A stretch of DNA of 64,000 nt, from assembly GCA_012515235.1 (NCBI GenBank), contig JAAYYU010000237.1, positions 40,737 to 104,736 of the forward strand, in the 5' to 3' direction. This document shows positions 51,337 through 59,998 of this stretch, in pieces. The position numbers and the translations under genes are program-made. Position 1 is the stretch's first letter. Each line of letters begins with the position of its first letter. Source of the stretch: Candidatus Anammoximicrobium sp. (lineage in GTDB: Bacteria; Planctomycetota; Planctomycetia; Pirellulales; Pirellulaceae). The notes below the pieces were generated by a model. The model saw nothing but the letters and a program-made list of their open reading frames with translations, made no database searches and was not told the origin of the DNA.

Positions 51337-53925
51337 TCACAGGATCGCCAACGGATCGCGTCGCTCTTCCAGCGTGCCGCGCGTGACGCCGACGCGGTTG
51401 ACGGCTTTCAGGCGGCGCCAGACTGCTTTGCCGGTCAGCCGGCCGGCCAGCAGGTCGCGATACAGGTGGACCGTCTCGCGGACGTCGGCCGCGTTCTCCT
51501 CCAGCAGTTCCACGCGGAAGTGGCGGACGCCGGCGGCCCGCAGCGCCGGCACGACCTCGGCGCCGCTTTGCGCCAGCGCGTTGTACAGCGTGTTGCGGCA
51601 GCCCACGTCGGCCTGGAGCAAGTGCTGCAGACCAAGCCGATCGCGCAGCCGCACCTGGTGCCGGTCGCAAGGGCGGCCGCAATTCGTGCGGTTGGTGCCG
51701 GGCGACAGGAGGGCGCAGAACACGCAGTGCTCCATGTGAAACAGCGGCATGTGCTGGTGGATGACGACCTCCAGCCACTGCGGCGGCGTCGCGGCGACGA
51801 GATCCAGCAACTGGTCGCGGTTCAGGTCGTACGACGCTGTCACTCGGCTTGCGCCCAAGCGGCGAAGCTGGTGGACGGCCAGGTCGTTGGCTGCATTCAG
51901 CGAGAAATCCGCGACGCAGGGAACGCCTGCGGCGGCGTAGAAGGTCAGGCCGGCCAGGTTTCGCACTAGCATGCCGTCGGCGCCGTGCCGGAGCAGGGAC
52001 CGGAACAGGCCCAGTTCGTCGGGCTTCTGGATGCGGGGCGTCGCCAGGAAAATCTTTGCCTGGGCTTTGTGCGCCAACGGCACCGCCTGGGCATATTGGC
52101 GGATGTCATGGAAGTCGGCCTGGACCTTCTGCACGCCACACTCCAAGACGGTCTCCAACTGGGCCAGAGTCCGGCAGAGGATGCGGAGGTTGACGCCGCT
52201 CTTTCCAGGTTGGCTGTCCGTCCCGGCCTGGTCAGGACCGAGTTCCTCGCGAGTCTCACCATTCGCGGCGCGCAGCTGATCCAGCACCGGCGGCGGGGCA
52301 ATTCGCCGCGCGGAGGGCAAGGCGTCGCCGGCCGCGTCCAGTTGTTCCACCAGCGCGTGCCGGAGCTTGCCCAACACGCTCATCGGCACCATCGGGCCGC
52401 CGCTGATTTCGGCCTCCAACTGCCGCAGTTCGTAGACTGTGCCGCCCAGGCGCCCCAGCTTTTCGCGCAGGAAGTCCGCGGTGACGGGATGTTGCCGCGC
52501 GACGGCCAGGGGCTCGTCCGAAACGAGTTCGCACATCGCCCCTGTGACGCAGCGAGCCCGCACGCGGAGCGGCTCGCCGACTGCGGCCCGCACGTGCAAA
52601 TCGACCGGCGCTCGCCGCTGCGGGTCCGCATTGGTGTACGTCTTGCGCATCCGCCGCGCGAGTTCCGGGTCATCGGTTTTCCAGACTTCCTGGCCCGGCC
52701 ACAATTGGCTGAAATCAACGGCCCCGCGGACGAAGGTCAGTTCCACCAGCCCGCTGTCGATCGGGCCTTCCAGACGGCGCTTGCCCTGGAACACGTCCCA
52801 CACGCGGCCGCCCTGGACGGGACCGCTCAGCCGGTCGCCCTCGAATGTGACCCCGTCGCCCGCCTTGATCGCCCGCTGCAGCCGCACCTGGACGCGCTGG
52901 CCGTGGACCTGCGTCACCTCGCCCAGCATCACACCGCGGTTGGCCGAGTTGTCGCCGGGGACCAGGCGTTTGTGGTCGTTGCCCAGCAGCCAACCGGGCG
53001 AGAAGCCGCGCGAGAAAGTAAGTTCCAACTCCTCGATCTGCTGCGGCGTGAATTCGACCGGGCGGCCCGCCAACGCGGTGTCGATGGCCTCGCGATAGTG
53101 CCGAGTCACGGCGGCCACGTACTCGGCGGTCTTCAGCCGGCCTTCGATCTTGACCGCCGCCACGCCGATGTCGATCAATTGCGGAATCAGCGCAAACGCC
53201 GCCAGATCCTGGGGGCTGAGCAAATACCGGACGGAGCCCAATTCCACGTCCTGGCCATCGCAAATCAAATCGAACGGCAGCCGGCAGGCCTGCGCACACT
53301 GGCCGCGGTTGGCGCTTCGCCCGCCCAGCGATTCGCTGGTCAGGCATTGCCCCGAATACGCGACGCACAGCGCGCCGTGGACGAAGACTTCCAACTCGAC
53401 GCCGGTCCGGCTGCGGATCGCGCGGACTTCGTCGAGCGACAGTTCGCGGGCCAGCACGATCCGCTGCACGCCCAGCCGCTCGGCGACCGCGATCCCCTCG
53501 GCGCTGGTCAGCGTCATTTGCGTCGAGGCGTGGACGGGCAAGTCCGGACAGACGGCCCGGACCACTTGGAGCACGCCCAAGTCCTGGACCAGTAACGCGT
53601 CGACGCCTGCACCGGCCAGCGTTCGGACGGCGTCCTCGACCGCAGGCAGTTCGCTGGGGAACGCCAGCGTATTCAGGGTCACGTAGCCCCGCAGGCCGCG
53701 ACGGTGCAGGAAGGCCATCGTCTGCGGGAGTTCTTCCAGGGCGAAATTGACGGCTCGATCCCGCGCGTTGAAGCCGATTTGCAGGCCGAAATAGACCGCG
53801 TCGGCCCCGTTTTCGACCGCGGCCCGAATACAATCCTGATCCCGCGCCGGGGCCAGCAATTCGGGACGGAGCCGGGGCGTAGCCGCGGAGACGGTCGTGA
53901 GCTTCGATGCATCGTTTTCTGTCAT
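51337..53925 (-). CDS. U32-family peptidase / RNA hydroxylase-like protein
   Basis: 862 residues from the ATG at 53925. N-terminal domain with ELLAPARDQDCIRAAVENGADAVYFG, VHASTQMTLTS, LARELSLDEV and the U32 signature VFVHGALCVAYSGQCLTS followed by RSANRGQCAQACR (several conserved Cys). A middle beta-barrel region (HGQRVQVRLQRAIKAGDGV) is followed by a C-terminal domain with HCVFCALLSPGTNRTNCGRPC. The family includes YegQ/TrhP and RlhA, which need prephenate-dependent or iron-sulphur chemistry to hydroxylate RNA, and YhbU-type proteins; the length fits the long YdcP/RlhA-like type. Likely an RNA hydroxylase rather than a protease, but not proven. Cytoplasmic. Confidence 0.85.
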   Translation of the reverse strand: MTENDASKLTTVSAATPRLRPELLAPARDQDCIRAAVENGADAVYFGLQIGFNARDRAVNFALEELPQTMAFLHRRGLRGYVTLNTLAFPSELPAVEDAVRTLAGAGVDALLVQDLGVLQVVRAVCPDLPVHASTQMTLTSAEGIAVAERLGVQRIVLARELSLDEVRAIRSRTGVELEVFVHGALCVAYSGQCLTSESLGGRSANRGQCAQACRLPFDLICDGQDVELGSVRYLLSPQDLAAFALIPQLIDIGVAAVKIEGRLKTAEYVAAVTRHYREAIDTALAGRPVEFTPQQIEELELTFSRGFSPGWLLGNDHKRLVPGDNSANRGVMLGEVTQVHGQRVQVRLQRAIKAGDGVTFEGDRLSGPVQGGRVWDVFQGKRRLEGPIDSGLVELTFVRGAVDFSQLWPGQEVWKTDDPELARRMRKTYTNADPQRRAPVDLHVRAAVGEPLRVRARCVTGAMCELVSDEPLAVARQHPVTADFLREKLGRLGGTVYELRQLEAEISGGPMVPMSVLGKLRHALVEQLDAAGDALPSARRIAPPPVLDQLRAANGETREELGPDQAGTDSQPGKSGVNLRILCRTLAQLETVLECGVQKVQADFHDIRQYAQAVPLAHKAQAKIFLATPRIQKPDELGLFRSLLRHGADGMLVRNLAGLTFYAAAGVPCVADFSLNAANDLAVHQLRRLGASRVTASYDLNRDQLLDLVAATPPQWLEVVIHQHMPLFHMEHCVFCALLSPGTNRTNCGRPCDRHQVRLRDRLGLQHLLQADVGCRNTLYNALAQSGAEVVPALRAAGVRHFRVELLEENAADVRETVHLYRDLLAGRLTGKAVWRRLKAVNRVGVTRGTLEERRDPLAIL

Positions 53926-54030
53926 CCTGCCATTCTTCGCCGTCCGGCCGTCCGCTTCAAGACGGGAACACCCAAGGTGCGGAGGCGCCGGCGACCCGAC
54001 CTGGCGAAAACGGCGAGCTTTTCGTGTTTC

Positions 54031-54059
54031 TTGACGGGGCTGCGTCCCGCGTCTATGCT
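54031..54059 (+). promoter_or_regulatory. Sigma70-like promoter for the CAP-domain protein
   Basis: TTGACG at 54031-54036, 17-nt spacer, TATGCT at 54054-54059. About 128 nt upstream of the GTG start. The -10 overlaps the left arm of the hairpin at 54057-54083. Confidence 0.5.
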
Positions 54060-54083
54060 GCTCGTTCCACGCGGACGAGCAGC
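54057..54083. promoter_or_regulatory. Hairpin at the transcription start of the CAP-domain gene
   Basis: 9-bp arms GCTGCTCGT and ACGAGCAGC separated by a 9-nt loop, overlapping the -10 of the promoter at 54031. It could be an operator or a 5'-end mRNA hairpin. Confidence 0.4.
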
Positions 54084-54186
54084 GCGGCGGCGGCAGGCCT
54101 CGAAAATGCGCGGCCGCGCGCGTTGCCTGCGGAGCCACCGCCTTTTTCTGTTTCGCTCCGTCTGCCAGCCTGGAAAGGCCACCCTT

Positions 54187-55218
54187 GTGAACGGCTCTTG
54201 CGGGATCGTGCGTTGCGTGTTGCTCGTGGCCGTGTTCGCCGCCACCCTGGAGGCTGCGGACGCCAGACGGGAGCGGGCCGTCTGGCTCGAGATGGAACAG
54301 GAGATCTTCCACCAGGTCAACCTGTTGCGGACCGACCCCGCGCGGTATGCCGACCAGGTGTTGACGCCGCTCAAGCAGACCATGACCCGCTGGCCCAAGG
54401 ATCCCGCGTTGCCGTTCCAGGGCAACAAATTGATCTTCGATCCTGCCGAGCCCGACGACCACGTGCTGGTGACGGAAGGCGGCACGGAGCAAACGACGGC
54501 AGCCGTTTTGGACGAGGCGATCGCGGCCTTGAAGGCCTCGCCGCAACGGGCCGCACTGCGGCGCGACGCCGTGCTGGACAAGGCCGCCCGCTTCAACTCG
54601 CAGGAGTTCGCCGTGGCCGGCGCCGAACGCACGGCGCACGTAGACCGTCTGGGCCGCGGTCCCGGCGCGCGGATGGCCGCCTTTGGCGCCACGCGGCAGA
54701 TGCAGGAGGACTGGACGGCCTTCCTCGCCGGACTGAACGACCAAGCGGAGCGGATCGTCCGCGTCTGCCAGGAAGGCCCCCTTTACTACAAGGTCGAACT
54801 CCCGGAGGGCGGCGGGTACCGGTGCCGCTCCGTGCCGGAACGCTTTGCCACGTTCATCGCCACGCACGGCCAAGCCGTGACGATTCCCGAACTCGATCAG
54901 CCCGGCCACGAATGCCAGGTCCGCGTCGATCGGAAGACGCGACAGCTGTCCTGCGGCGAGTTCACGATCGACTATCCCTTGCGGATGCCGGTGACCGGCG
55001 AGAATGTGGTTTGGGGCAGTTGGTCGCGCAAATCGGCCGCCCGCGGCCTGGTCAGCTGGTGGCTGCTCGATCCGGGACTGCCCGACCGGGGCCACCGCAA
55101 AATCCTGTTGGACGGCGACTTTCATTGCGTCGGCGTCGGTTGCGTCTGGTCCGCCGCCCGCGGCTGGGTCGCGACCTGCGACTTTAGTTCCGAGCCTTGG
55201 CTTGAGGCGGGGCCGTGA
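54187..55218 (+). CDS. Exported CAP/SCP-domain protein
   Basis: 343 residues from a GTG at 54187 with GGAAAGG 8 nt upstream; signal region VRCVLLVAVFAATLEAADA. EIFHQVNLLRTDPARYADQVLTPLK is the usual start of a bacterial CAP (SCP-like) domain. LDKAARFNSQEFAVAGAERTAHVDRLG and TGENVVWGSWS, LVSWWLLDPGLPDRGHRKILLDGDFHCVGVG are the CAP signature regions with the conserved Glu and His. The domain is interrupted by an insert of about 150 residues. Extracytoplasmic, function unknown. The last 35 nt overlap the 3' end of the convergent lyase-like gene. Confidence 0.82.
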   Translation: MNGSCGIVRCVLLVAVFAATLEAADARRERAVWLEMEQEIFHQVNLLRTDPARYADQVLTPLKQTMTRWPKDPALPFQGNKLIFDPAEPDDHVLVTEGGTEQTTAAVLDEAIAALKASPQRAALRRDAVLDKAARFNSQEFAVAGAERTAHVDRLGRGPGARMAAFGATRQMQEDWTAFLAGLNDQAERIVRVCQEGPLYYKVELPEGGGYRCRSVPERFATFIATHGQAVTIPELDQPGHECQVRVDRKTRQLSCGEFTIDYPLRMPVTGENVVWGSWSRKSAARGLVSWWLLDPGLPDRGHRKILLDGDFHCVGVGCVWSAARGWVATCDFSSEPWLEAGP

Positions 55219-57673
55219 CCTCGACGGCTTGAGGCGGGGCCAAGTCGGCACCGCCGTTGACGAACAGCCGCATCGCTTCGGGACAGCCGTCCATGATCGT
55301 GGAATACGTTTTTCCCAGTCCAGGGCTTGACGTCGGGGCCACCAGCAACCGTTCAAATTTGGCTGCCCACGCCTTGCGGAGCACGCGCAGTTGTTCCGCA
55401 TCGCCGGTCATGCCGACGCTGTTGACCAGGGCCATGACGATCACGCCGTCCTGGCGGCCGGGCCCGGAGGCTGACTTGGGACATGACGTGTAGCGCCAGC
55501 CGCTGTGCTGTTCTTCCCAGGTGTCGCGGTTGATGTGCGCGACGCCGCGCCGCACGGCTTCGGGAATGCGCGGATCGCCGGTCAGTTGGTAGTACTTGCT
55601 GAGCCCGTTCAGCCGGATTGCGCCGATAAACGTTGCTTCTCCCCAGTGCTTGGTTTCGCAGTAGCAGTGGCCCCAGGGCAGCTGGTAGCGCCAGCCGCCC
55701 GTCTCCGGATCCTGCTCGGACAGGGCGTCGTCGGCCAGCAACTTCATCGCTTTCAGGTAGCGGTCGTCGAAGTCCAGCTCGTAGGCCCCGGCGATGGCCA
55801 GCATGGTCCAGCCGTTGACGCGGCCCGAATGGCTGCCCCCCTTGAACGGAAACTTCCGGTCCTCGACCAGCTGCACCAGATTGACGCCGATCTTCTCCAC
55901 CGTCTCCTTCATCCACGGATCGCCGGTCAGGAAATAGTCGTACACCATCCCTTGCGTCCAGATGTGCCCCAGGTTGTAAGGATCGAGGCACAGGTAGGGC
56001 CGGTCGGTCTTGCCGATGCCCAGCGAGACGTACAGTTCCCGGATGCGGTCCACCGGATAAAAGCCGCTCACGTGCCCGACGCAGTGCTCGTGGACCATCC
56101 CCGGCCGGATCGGGTAATGGGGATTGCGGCCGGCGGTCTGGTGGAAGAAGTCCGTGAGATCCCCGTTGACGAATTGGATGACGTCCACCTCGCTGGTATG
56201 CCGCGCGGCGGTATCGCCCACGTGAAAGTACTTGGGATCGCCCGTGCGGGCGAATTGCAGGAGGATCTGCTTCGGCGTGTCGTATTCGTGGTTGCCCCAG
56301 TTACAGCCGCGTTCGCCCCACCAGTCGCCCCAATTCATGGCGCCGTAATCGCGCTGTTTGGCGATGCTGTTCAAGTACCCGTTGACGAACAGATTCTCCG
56401 CCCACCGGTCGTACTCTTCCATGCCGGGGCTGCCCGCCGCCGCGATGGGCCCCCAGGTTCCGGCGGCGACGGCCTGCGCTGGATCGGCCGCGGGCACCAG
56501 CGGCGCGTTGGCGCTGCGGACCAGCGCGTCGCCGCCGCCTTGCGCGTCCAGCCAGACCTGCCAGCGGCGCGACTGGCCCATCCGCAGCTGGTAACAGTCG
56601 CCGTCGAACAGGTACTGATGCTTGTACCACGGTTCCATGTGGGCGAAGGCGCCTGCGGAAAACGCTGGGAACAGCCCCATCTTCAGCCCTTGGGCATCCG
56701 CCTCGATGCTCTTGGGCCACTGCTGCCAGAAATCCCGCAGGGCGACGGCCACCGTGCCTGCCGCGTCGATCAGTTCCGCCCATCCCGGCGCCCGCGAAGC
56801 GGTTCCCTCCACGCCTTCGAATCGGCAAGTCTCGTCGTCCACCTGCAGCAGCCGGCCGTTGGTCCCGGCAATCGCGGTTGCCGCACCGCCGAGTTGGATT
56901 CCCTGCCGCGGCCCGCGCGGGACGATGTCGAGCGACAAGGCGCGCAGTCGGTGGATCACCCCCGAATCCGCGTCGACCAGCAGATGCGGTTCCAGCAGCA
57001 CGCGGGACGATCCGGCGAAGACGGAAGCGCGGAGCCGGAAGCCGAGGACACGCGACTGATCGGGCACGCGAAAGGCGCCGCGCAGCAGGATCGTCCCGCG
57101 GACCGGCCCGGCCGCTTCCACGGCGCGGGATTCGACGACGCCCAGGCAACGCCGCCCCGCGCCGTCGATCAGCGTCAGGCGGACGTCGAGCCGGTCGCCG
57201 ACGCTCAGGCCTCGGACGTCTGCCGAATCGAGCCGCAGCGTGCCGGTCTGCAGGATGCCCTTTGCCTCGTCCACCACCCGGACCGGCAACGGCGGCAGCG
57301 GCGCATCGGCTCGATCGCTCCACCGAAGCGTGAATCGCGAGATTGCGTGCGGCGGAGGCGACGCCTGGAAATCGAGCAGGACCCAGCGCGCGCTGCCGTC
57401 CTTCCAACGCGTCAGCACGTGGCTTTGACAGGGCACCGCCTGGCCCTGTTCGTCGGTCAACCAAAAGGACGCTCCCCGCGGCGCGGCCCCGGCGGCCAGC
57501 GGCACGCCGCCGGTCACGGGCCGCAGCGCGTCGAGCCCCGTCAAGTCCCGGACGCTCAAAGCCAGTGCCTGAGACCGGGCCAGCGGGGCCGCCGCAGACT
57601 CCTGCAGGACCGTGGCCAAGGCAACCGTGAGGACCCCGGCGATCATCCGAATAACCAGGCGTGACGGTCTCAT
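55184..57673 (-). CDS. Exported exo-rhamnogalacturonan lyase-like (PcRGLX/YetA-like) protein
   Basis: 829 residues from the ATG at 57673 (GGAG about 10 nt upstream); signal peptide to about residue 30. The N-terminal block APRGASFWLTDEQGQAVPCQ and HVLTRWKDGSARWVLLDFQA matches the RIFT-barrel start of PcRGLX/YetA-like proteins. The central and C-terminal parts form the (alpha/alpha) barrel: HVGDTAARHTSEVDVIQF, HEHCVGHVSGFYPV, GHIWTQGMVYDYFLTGDP and CETKHWGEATFIGAIRLNG. Known members cleave rhamnogalacturonan from an end by beta-elimination, so pectin use is possible. The catalytic residues could not be identified by reading. It converges on the CAP-domain gene with 35 nt overlap. Confidence 0.78.
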   Translation of the reverse strand: MRPSRLVIRMIAGVLTVALATVLQESAAAPLARSQALALSVRDLTGLDALRPVTGGVPLAAGAAPRGASFWLTDEQGQAVPCQSHVLTRWKDGSARWVLLDFQASPPPHAISRFTLRWSDRADAPLPPLPVRVVDEAKGILQTGTLRLDSADVRGLSVGDRLDVRLTLIDGAGRRCLGVVESRAVEAAGPVRGTILLRGAFRVPDQSRVLGFRLRASVFAGSSRVLLEPHLLVDADSGVIHRLRALSLDIVPRGPRQGIQLGGAATAIAGTNGRLLQVDDETCRFEGVEGTASRAPGWAELIDAAGTVAVALRDFWQQWPKSIEADAQGLKMGLFPAFSAGAFAHMEPWYKHQYLFDGDCYQLRMGQSRRWQVWLDAQGGGDALVRSANAPLVPAADPAQAVAAGTWGPIAAAGSPGMEEYDRWAENLFVNGYLNSIAKQRDYGAMNWGDWWGERGCNWGNHEYDTPKQILLQFARTGDPKYFHVGDTAARHTSEVDVIQFVNGDLTDFFHQTAGRNPHYPIRPGMVHEHCVGHVSGFYPVDRIRELYVSLGIGKTDRPYLCLDPYNLGHIWTQGMVYDYFLTGDPWMKETVEKIGVNLVQLVEDRKFPFKGGSHSGRVNGWTMLAIAGAYELDFDDRYLKAMKLLADDALSEQDPETGGWRYQLPWGHCYCETKHWGEATFIGAIRLNGLSKYYQLTGDPRIPEAVRRGVAHINRDTWEEQHSGWRYTSCPKSASGPGRQDGVIVMALVNSVGMTGDAEQLRVLRKAWAAKFERLLVAPTSSPGLGKTYSTIMDGCPEAMRLFVNGGADLAPPQAVEVTAPPQAKARN

Positions 57674-57741
57674 GCTGGACAGGCTCCGTGGCCGTGAGTT
57701 TGGACGGCCGCCGCGCTGGGGCCGCCGTGCCGGGGACGGCG

Positions 57742-58707
57742 TTACCGGGCTTCGACTTGCCGCAGATATTCGATGCTGCGGCGCGCGATCGTTTCCCCGC
57801 CCGGCCTGGTATCGAAGACTTCGACCGAGACCCAGCCGCGGTAATCGGCGTCGCGCAGGGCTTGAAAGATCGGCACGAAATCCAGCTTGCCCATGCCCGG
57901 CCCTTGCTGGTTGGGATCATTGGCGTGGAAGTGGGCCAGCCATTTGCTGTGCCGGCGGATCAAGTCCGGAATCGGCGTGGCCTCCGTGCTCATCGCCAGG
58001 CAGTCCAGCAGCAGGCGGCAGTTCGGCAGATCGACCATCTCGGCCAACTCCACTGCTTCGGCAGCCGTGCTCATAAAGTTCGTCGTCCGGTGCGACAGTG
58101 GCTCCAGGGCCAAGATGACGCCCAACTCGGCCAGCGTCGGCAGCGCACTTCGCAGCACCTCGACAGCGTACTGAAGGCCCTTGGCCCGGCTGACGCCGGG
58201 CAGCAGATTGCGTTGTTTTGGCGAGCCGAACACCATGATTTTGCCGCCCAGATCGTGACAGAAGCGACCGAGTTCGACCAGATACGCGGCCGTCTCGCGG
58301 CGGACGGCGGCATCCGGGCTTGTGAGGTGCAAGCCGGTCGTCTTCGCCAGCAGCCAATGGAGGGCGACCAGTTCCACGCCCGCCTGCTCGGCCTGTTGCC
58401 GCAACTGGGCCCGCGTCGCGGCGGTGATCTTGCGCACGTCGGGGTCGATCGTAAAAGGAGCGATCTCCACGCCGCGATAGCCGCACTGGGCCGCAAACTG
58501 GAAGATTTCCGCCTGCGGTCGGTCCCCGAACGTTTCGTTACAGATCGAGTACTTCCAGCCCCGCGGGCTCGCGGCCTGCGGTTCACCTGCGCGCAGCGCC
58601 GCCCCCGCTGCGACCGTCCCCATTCCGACTGCGGCTCGAAGCAAGAATGACCGCCGCGAATCGAACGCCGCTTCTTCGCCCTGCGTTGTCTGCCGTGCTT
58701 CGTTCAT
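57742..58707 (-). CDS. Tat-exported sugar phosphate isomerase/epimerase-like TIM-barrel protein
   Basis: 321 residues from the ATG at 58707 with AAAGGGG upstream. Tat signal FDSRRSFLLRAAVGMGTVAAG. Xylose-isomerase-like TIM barrel: KYSICNETFGDR, GYRGVEIAPF, KIMVFGSPKQRN, ILALEPLSH (Glu ligand), CRLLLDCLAMS (Asp ligand), LAHFHANDPNQQGPG (His ligands) and WVSVEVFD (Glu ligand). The ligand set for one divalent metal is complete, and the family isomerises or epimerises keto sugars. Export makes a periplasmic role likely. It is 44 nt downstream of trxB on the same strand. Confidence 0.86.
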   Translation of the reverse strand: MNEARQTTQGEEAAFDSRRSFLLRAAVGMGTVAAGAALRAGEPQAASPRGWKYSICNETFGDRPQAEIFQFAAQCGYRGVEIAPFTIDPDVRKITAATRAQLRQQAEQAGVELVALHWLLAKTTGLHLTSPDAAVRRETAAYLVELGRFCHDLGGKIMVFGSPKQRNLLPGVSRAKGLQYAVEVLRSALPTLAELGVILALEPLSHRTTNFMSTAAEAVELAEMVDLPNCRLLLDCLAMSTEATPIPDLIRRHSKWLAHFHANDPNQQGPGMGKLDFVPIFQALRDADYRGWVSVEVFDTRPGGETIARRSIEYLRQVEAR

Positions 58708-58751
58708 CGGTCCCCCCTTTCGTTGGCCGCCGATCGCGGAACGTTTAAGCG

Positions 58752-59810
58752 TCATTTCTCCTGGGCCGCCAAATACCGCTCGGCGTCCAGCGCCGCCATG
58801 CAACCGGTGCCGGCCGAGGTGATCGCCTGGCGATAGTAATCGTCGGCCACATCGCCGGCGGCGAACACGCCCTCGACGCTGGTAAGGGTGCGGAAGGGCG
58901 ACGTCCACTTGAGGTAGCCCTTTTCGTTCATCTCCAGCTTGCCGCGCAGAAAGGCCGTATTGGGTGTGTGGCCGATCGACGCGAACATGCCGGCGACTTC
59001 CAGTTCTCGCGGGGCGTCGTCTTTCGTGCTCTTCAGCCGCAAGCCCGTGACGCCATCCTGATCGTTGCCCAGGACCTCGTCAACTACATGACTCCACACC
59101 ATCTCGATCTTGGGATTCTCTAGTGCCCGGCGTTGCATGATCTTGGAGGCTCGCAATTCGTCGCGGCGGTGGATCAGGAACACCTTTGAGGCGAAGGCGG
59201 TCAGGTACGTCGCTTCTTCCACCGCCGAATCACCGCCTCCCACGACCGCCAAGGGCTTGTTGCGGAAGCGCGGCAGCGCACCGTCGCAGACGGCACAGGC
59301 GCTGACGCCGCGGTTCTTGAACTTTTCTTCGGAGGGCAGCCCCAAGTAGTTGGCCCGCGCGCCGGTGGCCACGATGACCGTGTGCGTCTCCACCGGAGCC
59401 TCTTCCGCCGGAATGACTTTCAGCGGCCGGTGGTCGAAGTCCACATCGACGATGTCGTCGCCGATCACGCGCGTGCCGAAGTTCAGAGCCTGCTGCTTCA
59501 TCAGTTCCATCAGTTCCACGCCTTGAACCGCGTAATGCGGCTGGCCGTCCCGCTCGTGTCCCTTGGGCACCGGCGGCAGATTGTAGTGGCGGCTCGCGTC
59601 CACGGCGCTTTCGACGAAGGCCCGGAGATTGCCCGCAGGGAAGCCCGCAAAATTCTCGACTTCGGTTGTCAAAGCCAGCTGTCCCAGCGGCATCATTTCC
59701 GGCTTCAACGTCCCCTCGAACAACACCGGCTGCAGGTTGGCACGCGAGGCATAGATGGCCGCCGACCAGCCTGCCGGTCCGCTGCCGATAATAACCACGT
59801 TCTCGACCAT
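58752..59810 (-). CDS. trxB: Thioredoxin-disulfide reductase
   Basis: 352 residues from the ATG at 59810 with AAGGAG 9 nt upstream. FAD-binding GSGPAG (9-14), the redox-active disulfide CAVC (172-175), the NADPH motif GGGDSA (191-196) and the second FAD motif VFAAGDVADDYYRQAITSAGTGCMAALDAE. A segment of about 20 residues around PPVPKGHERDGQPHYAVQ is longer than in E. coli TrxB. The enzyme reduces thioredoxin with NADPH in the cytoplasm. It leads a two-gene operon with the sugar isomerase; a thioredoxin-like gene lies 189 nt upstream on the same strand. Confidence 0.95.
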   Translation of the reverse strand: MVENVVIIGSGPAGWSAAIYASRANLQPVLFEGTLKPEMMPLGQLALTTEVENFAGFPAGNLRAFVESAVDASRHYNLPPVPKGHERDGQPHYAVQGVELMELMKQQALNFGTRVIGDDIVDVDFDHRPLKVIPAEEAPVETHTVIVATGARANYLGLPSEEKFKNRGVSACAVCDGALPRFRNKPLAVVGGGDSAVEEATYLTAFASKVFLIHRRDELRASKIMQRRALENPKIEMVWSHVVDEVLGNDQDGVTGLRLKSTKDDAPRELEVAGMFASIGHTPNTAFLRGKLEMNEKGYLKWTSPFRTLTSVEGVFAAGDVADDYYRQAITSAGTGCMAALDAERYLAAQEK

Positions 59811-59878
59811 GTCGTTGACTCCTTGCCCCTTGATGTTCCGCGCGGCCTGCCGGCCGGCACGATGAATCCAAAAGCGGC

Positions 59879-59884
59879 ATTATA
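59879..59884 (-). promoter_or_regulatory. TATAAT -10-like hexamer upstream of trxB
   Basis: A perfect TATAAT on the minus strand 69 nt before the trxB start, within a short symmetrical GGCTTATAATGCC. No good -35 at the right distance, so only a candidate. Confidence 0.3.
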
Positions 59885-59998
59885 AGCCGCCTGAACCGGG
59901 AGGGAAGTTGGCGTCTGCCGGGGGGACGGGGTGCGGGCCGTGCGACGCCGGGTGCGGCCCGGAAAGGACGTCCGAATCAGATCCAGCGGCGCCCGGCG

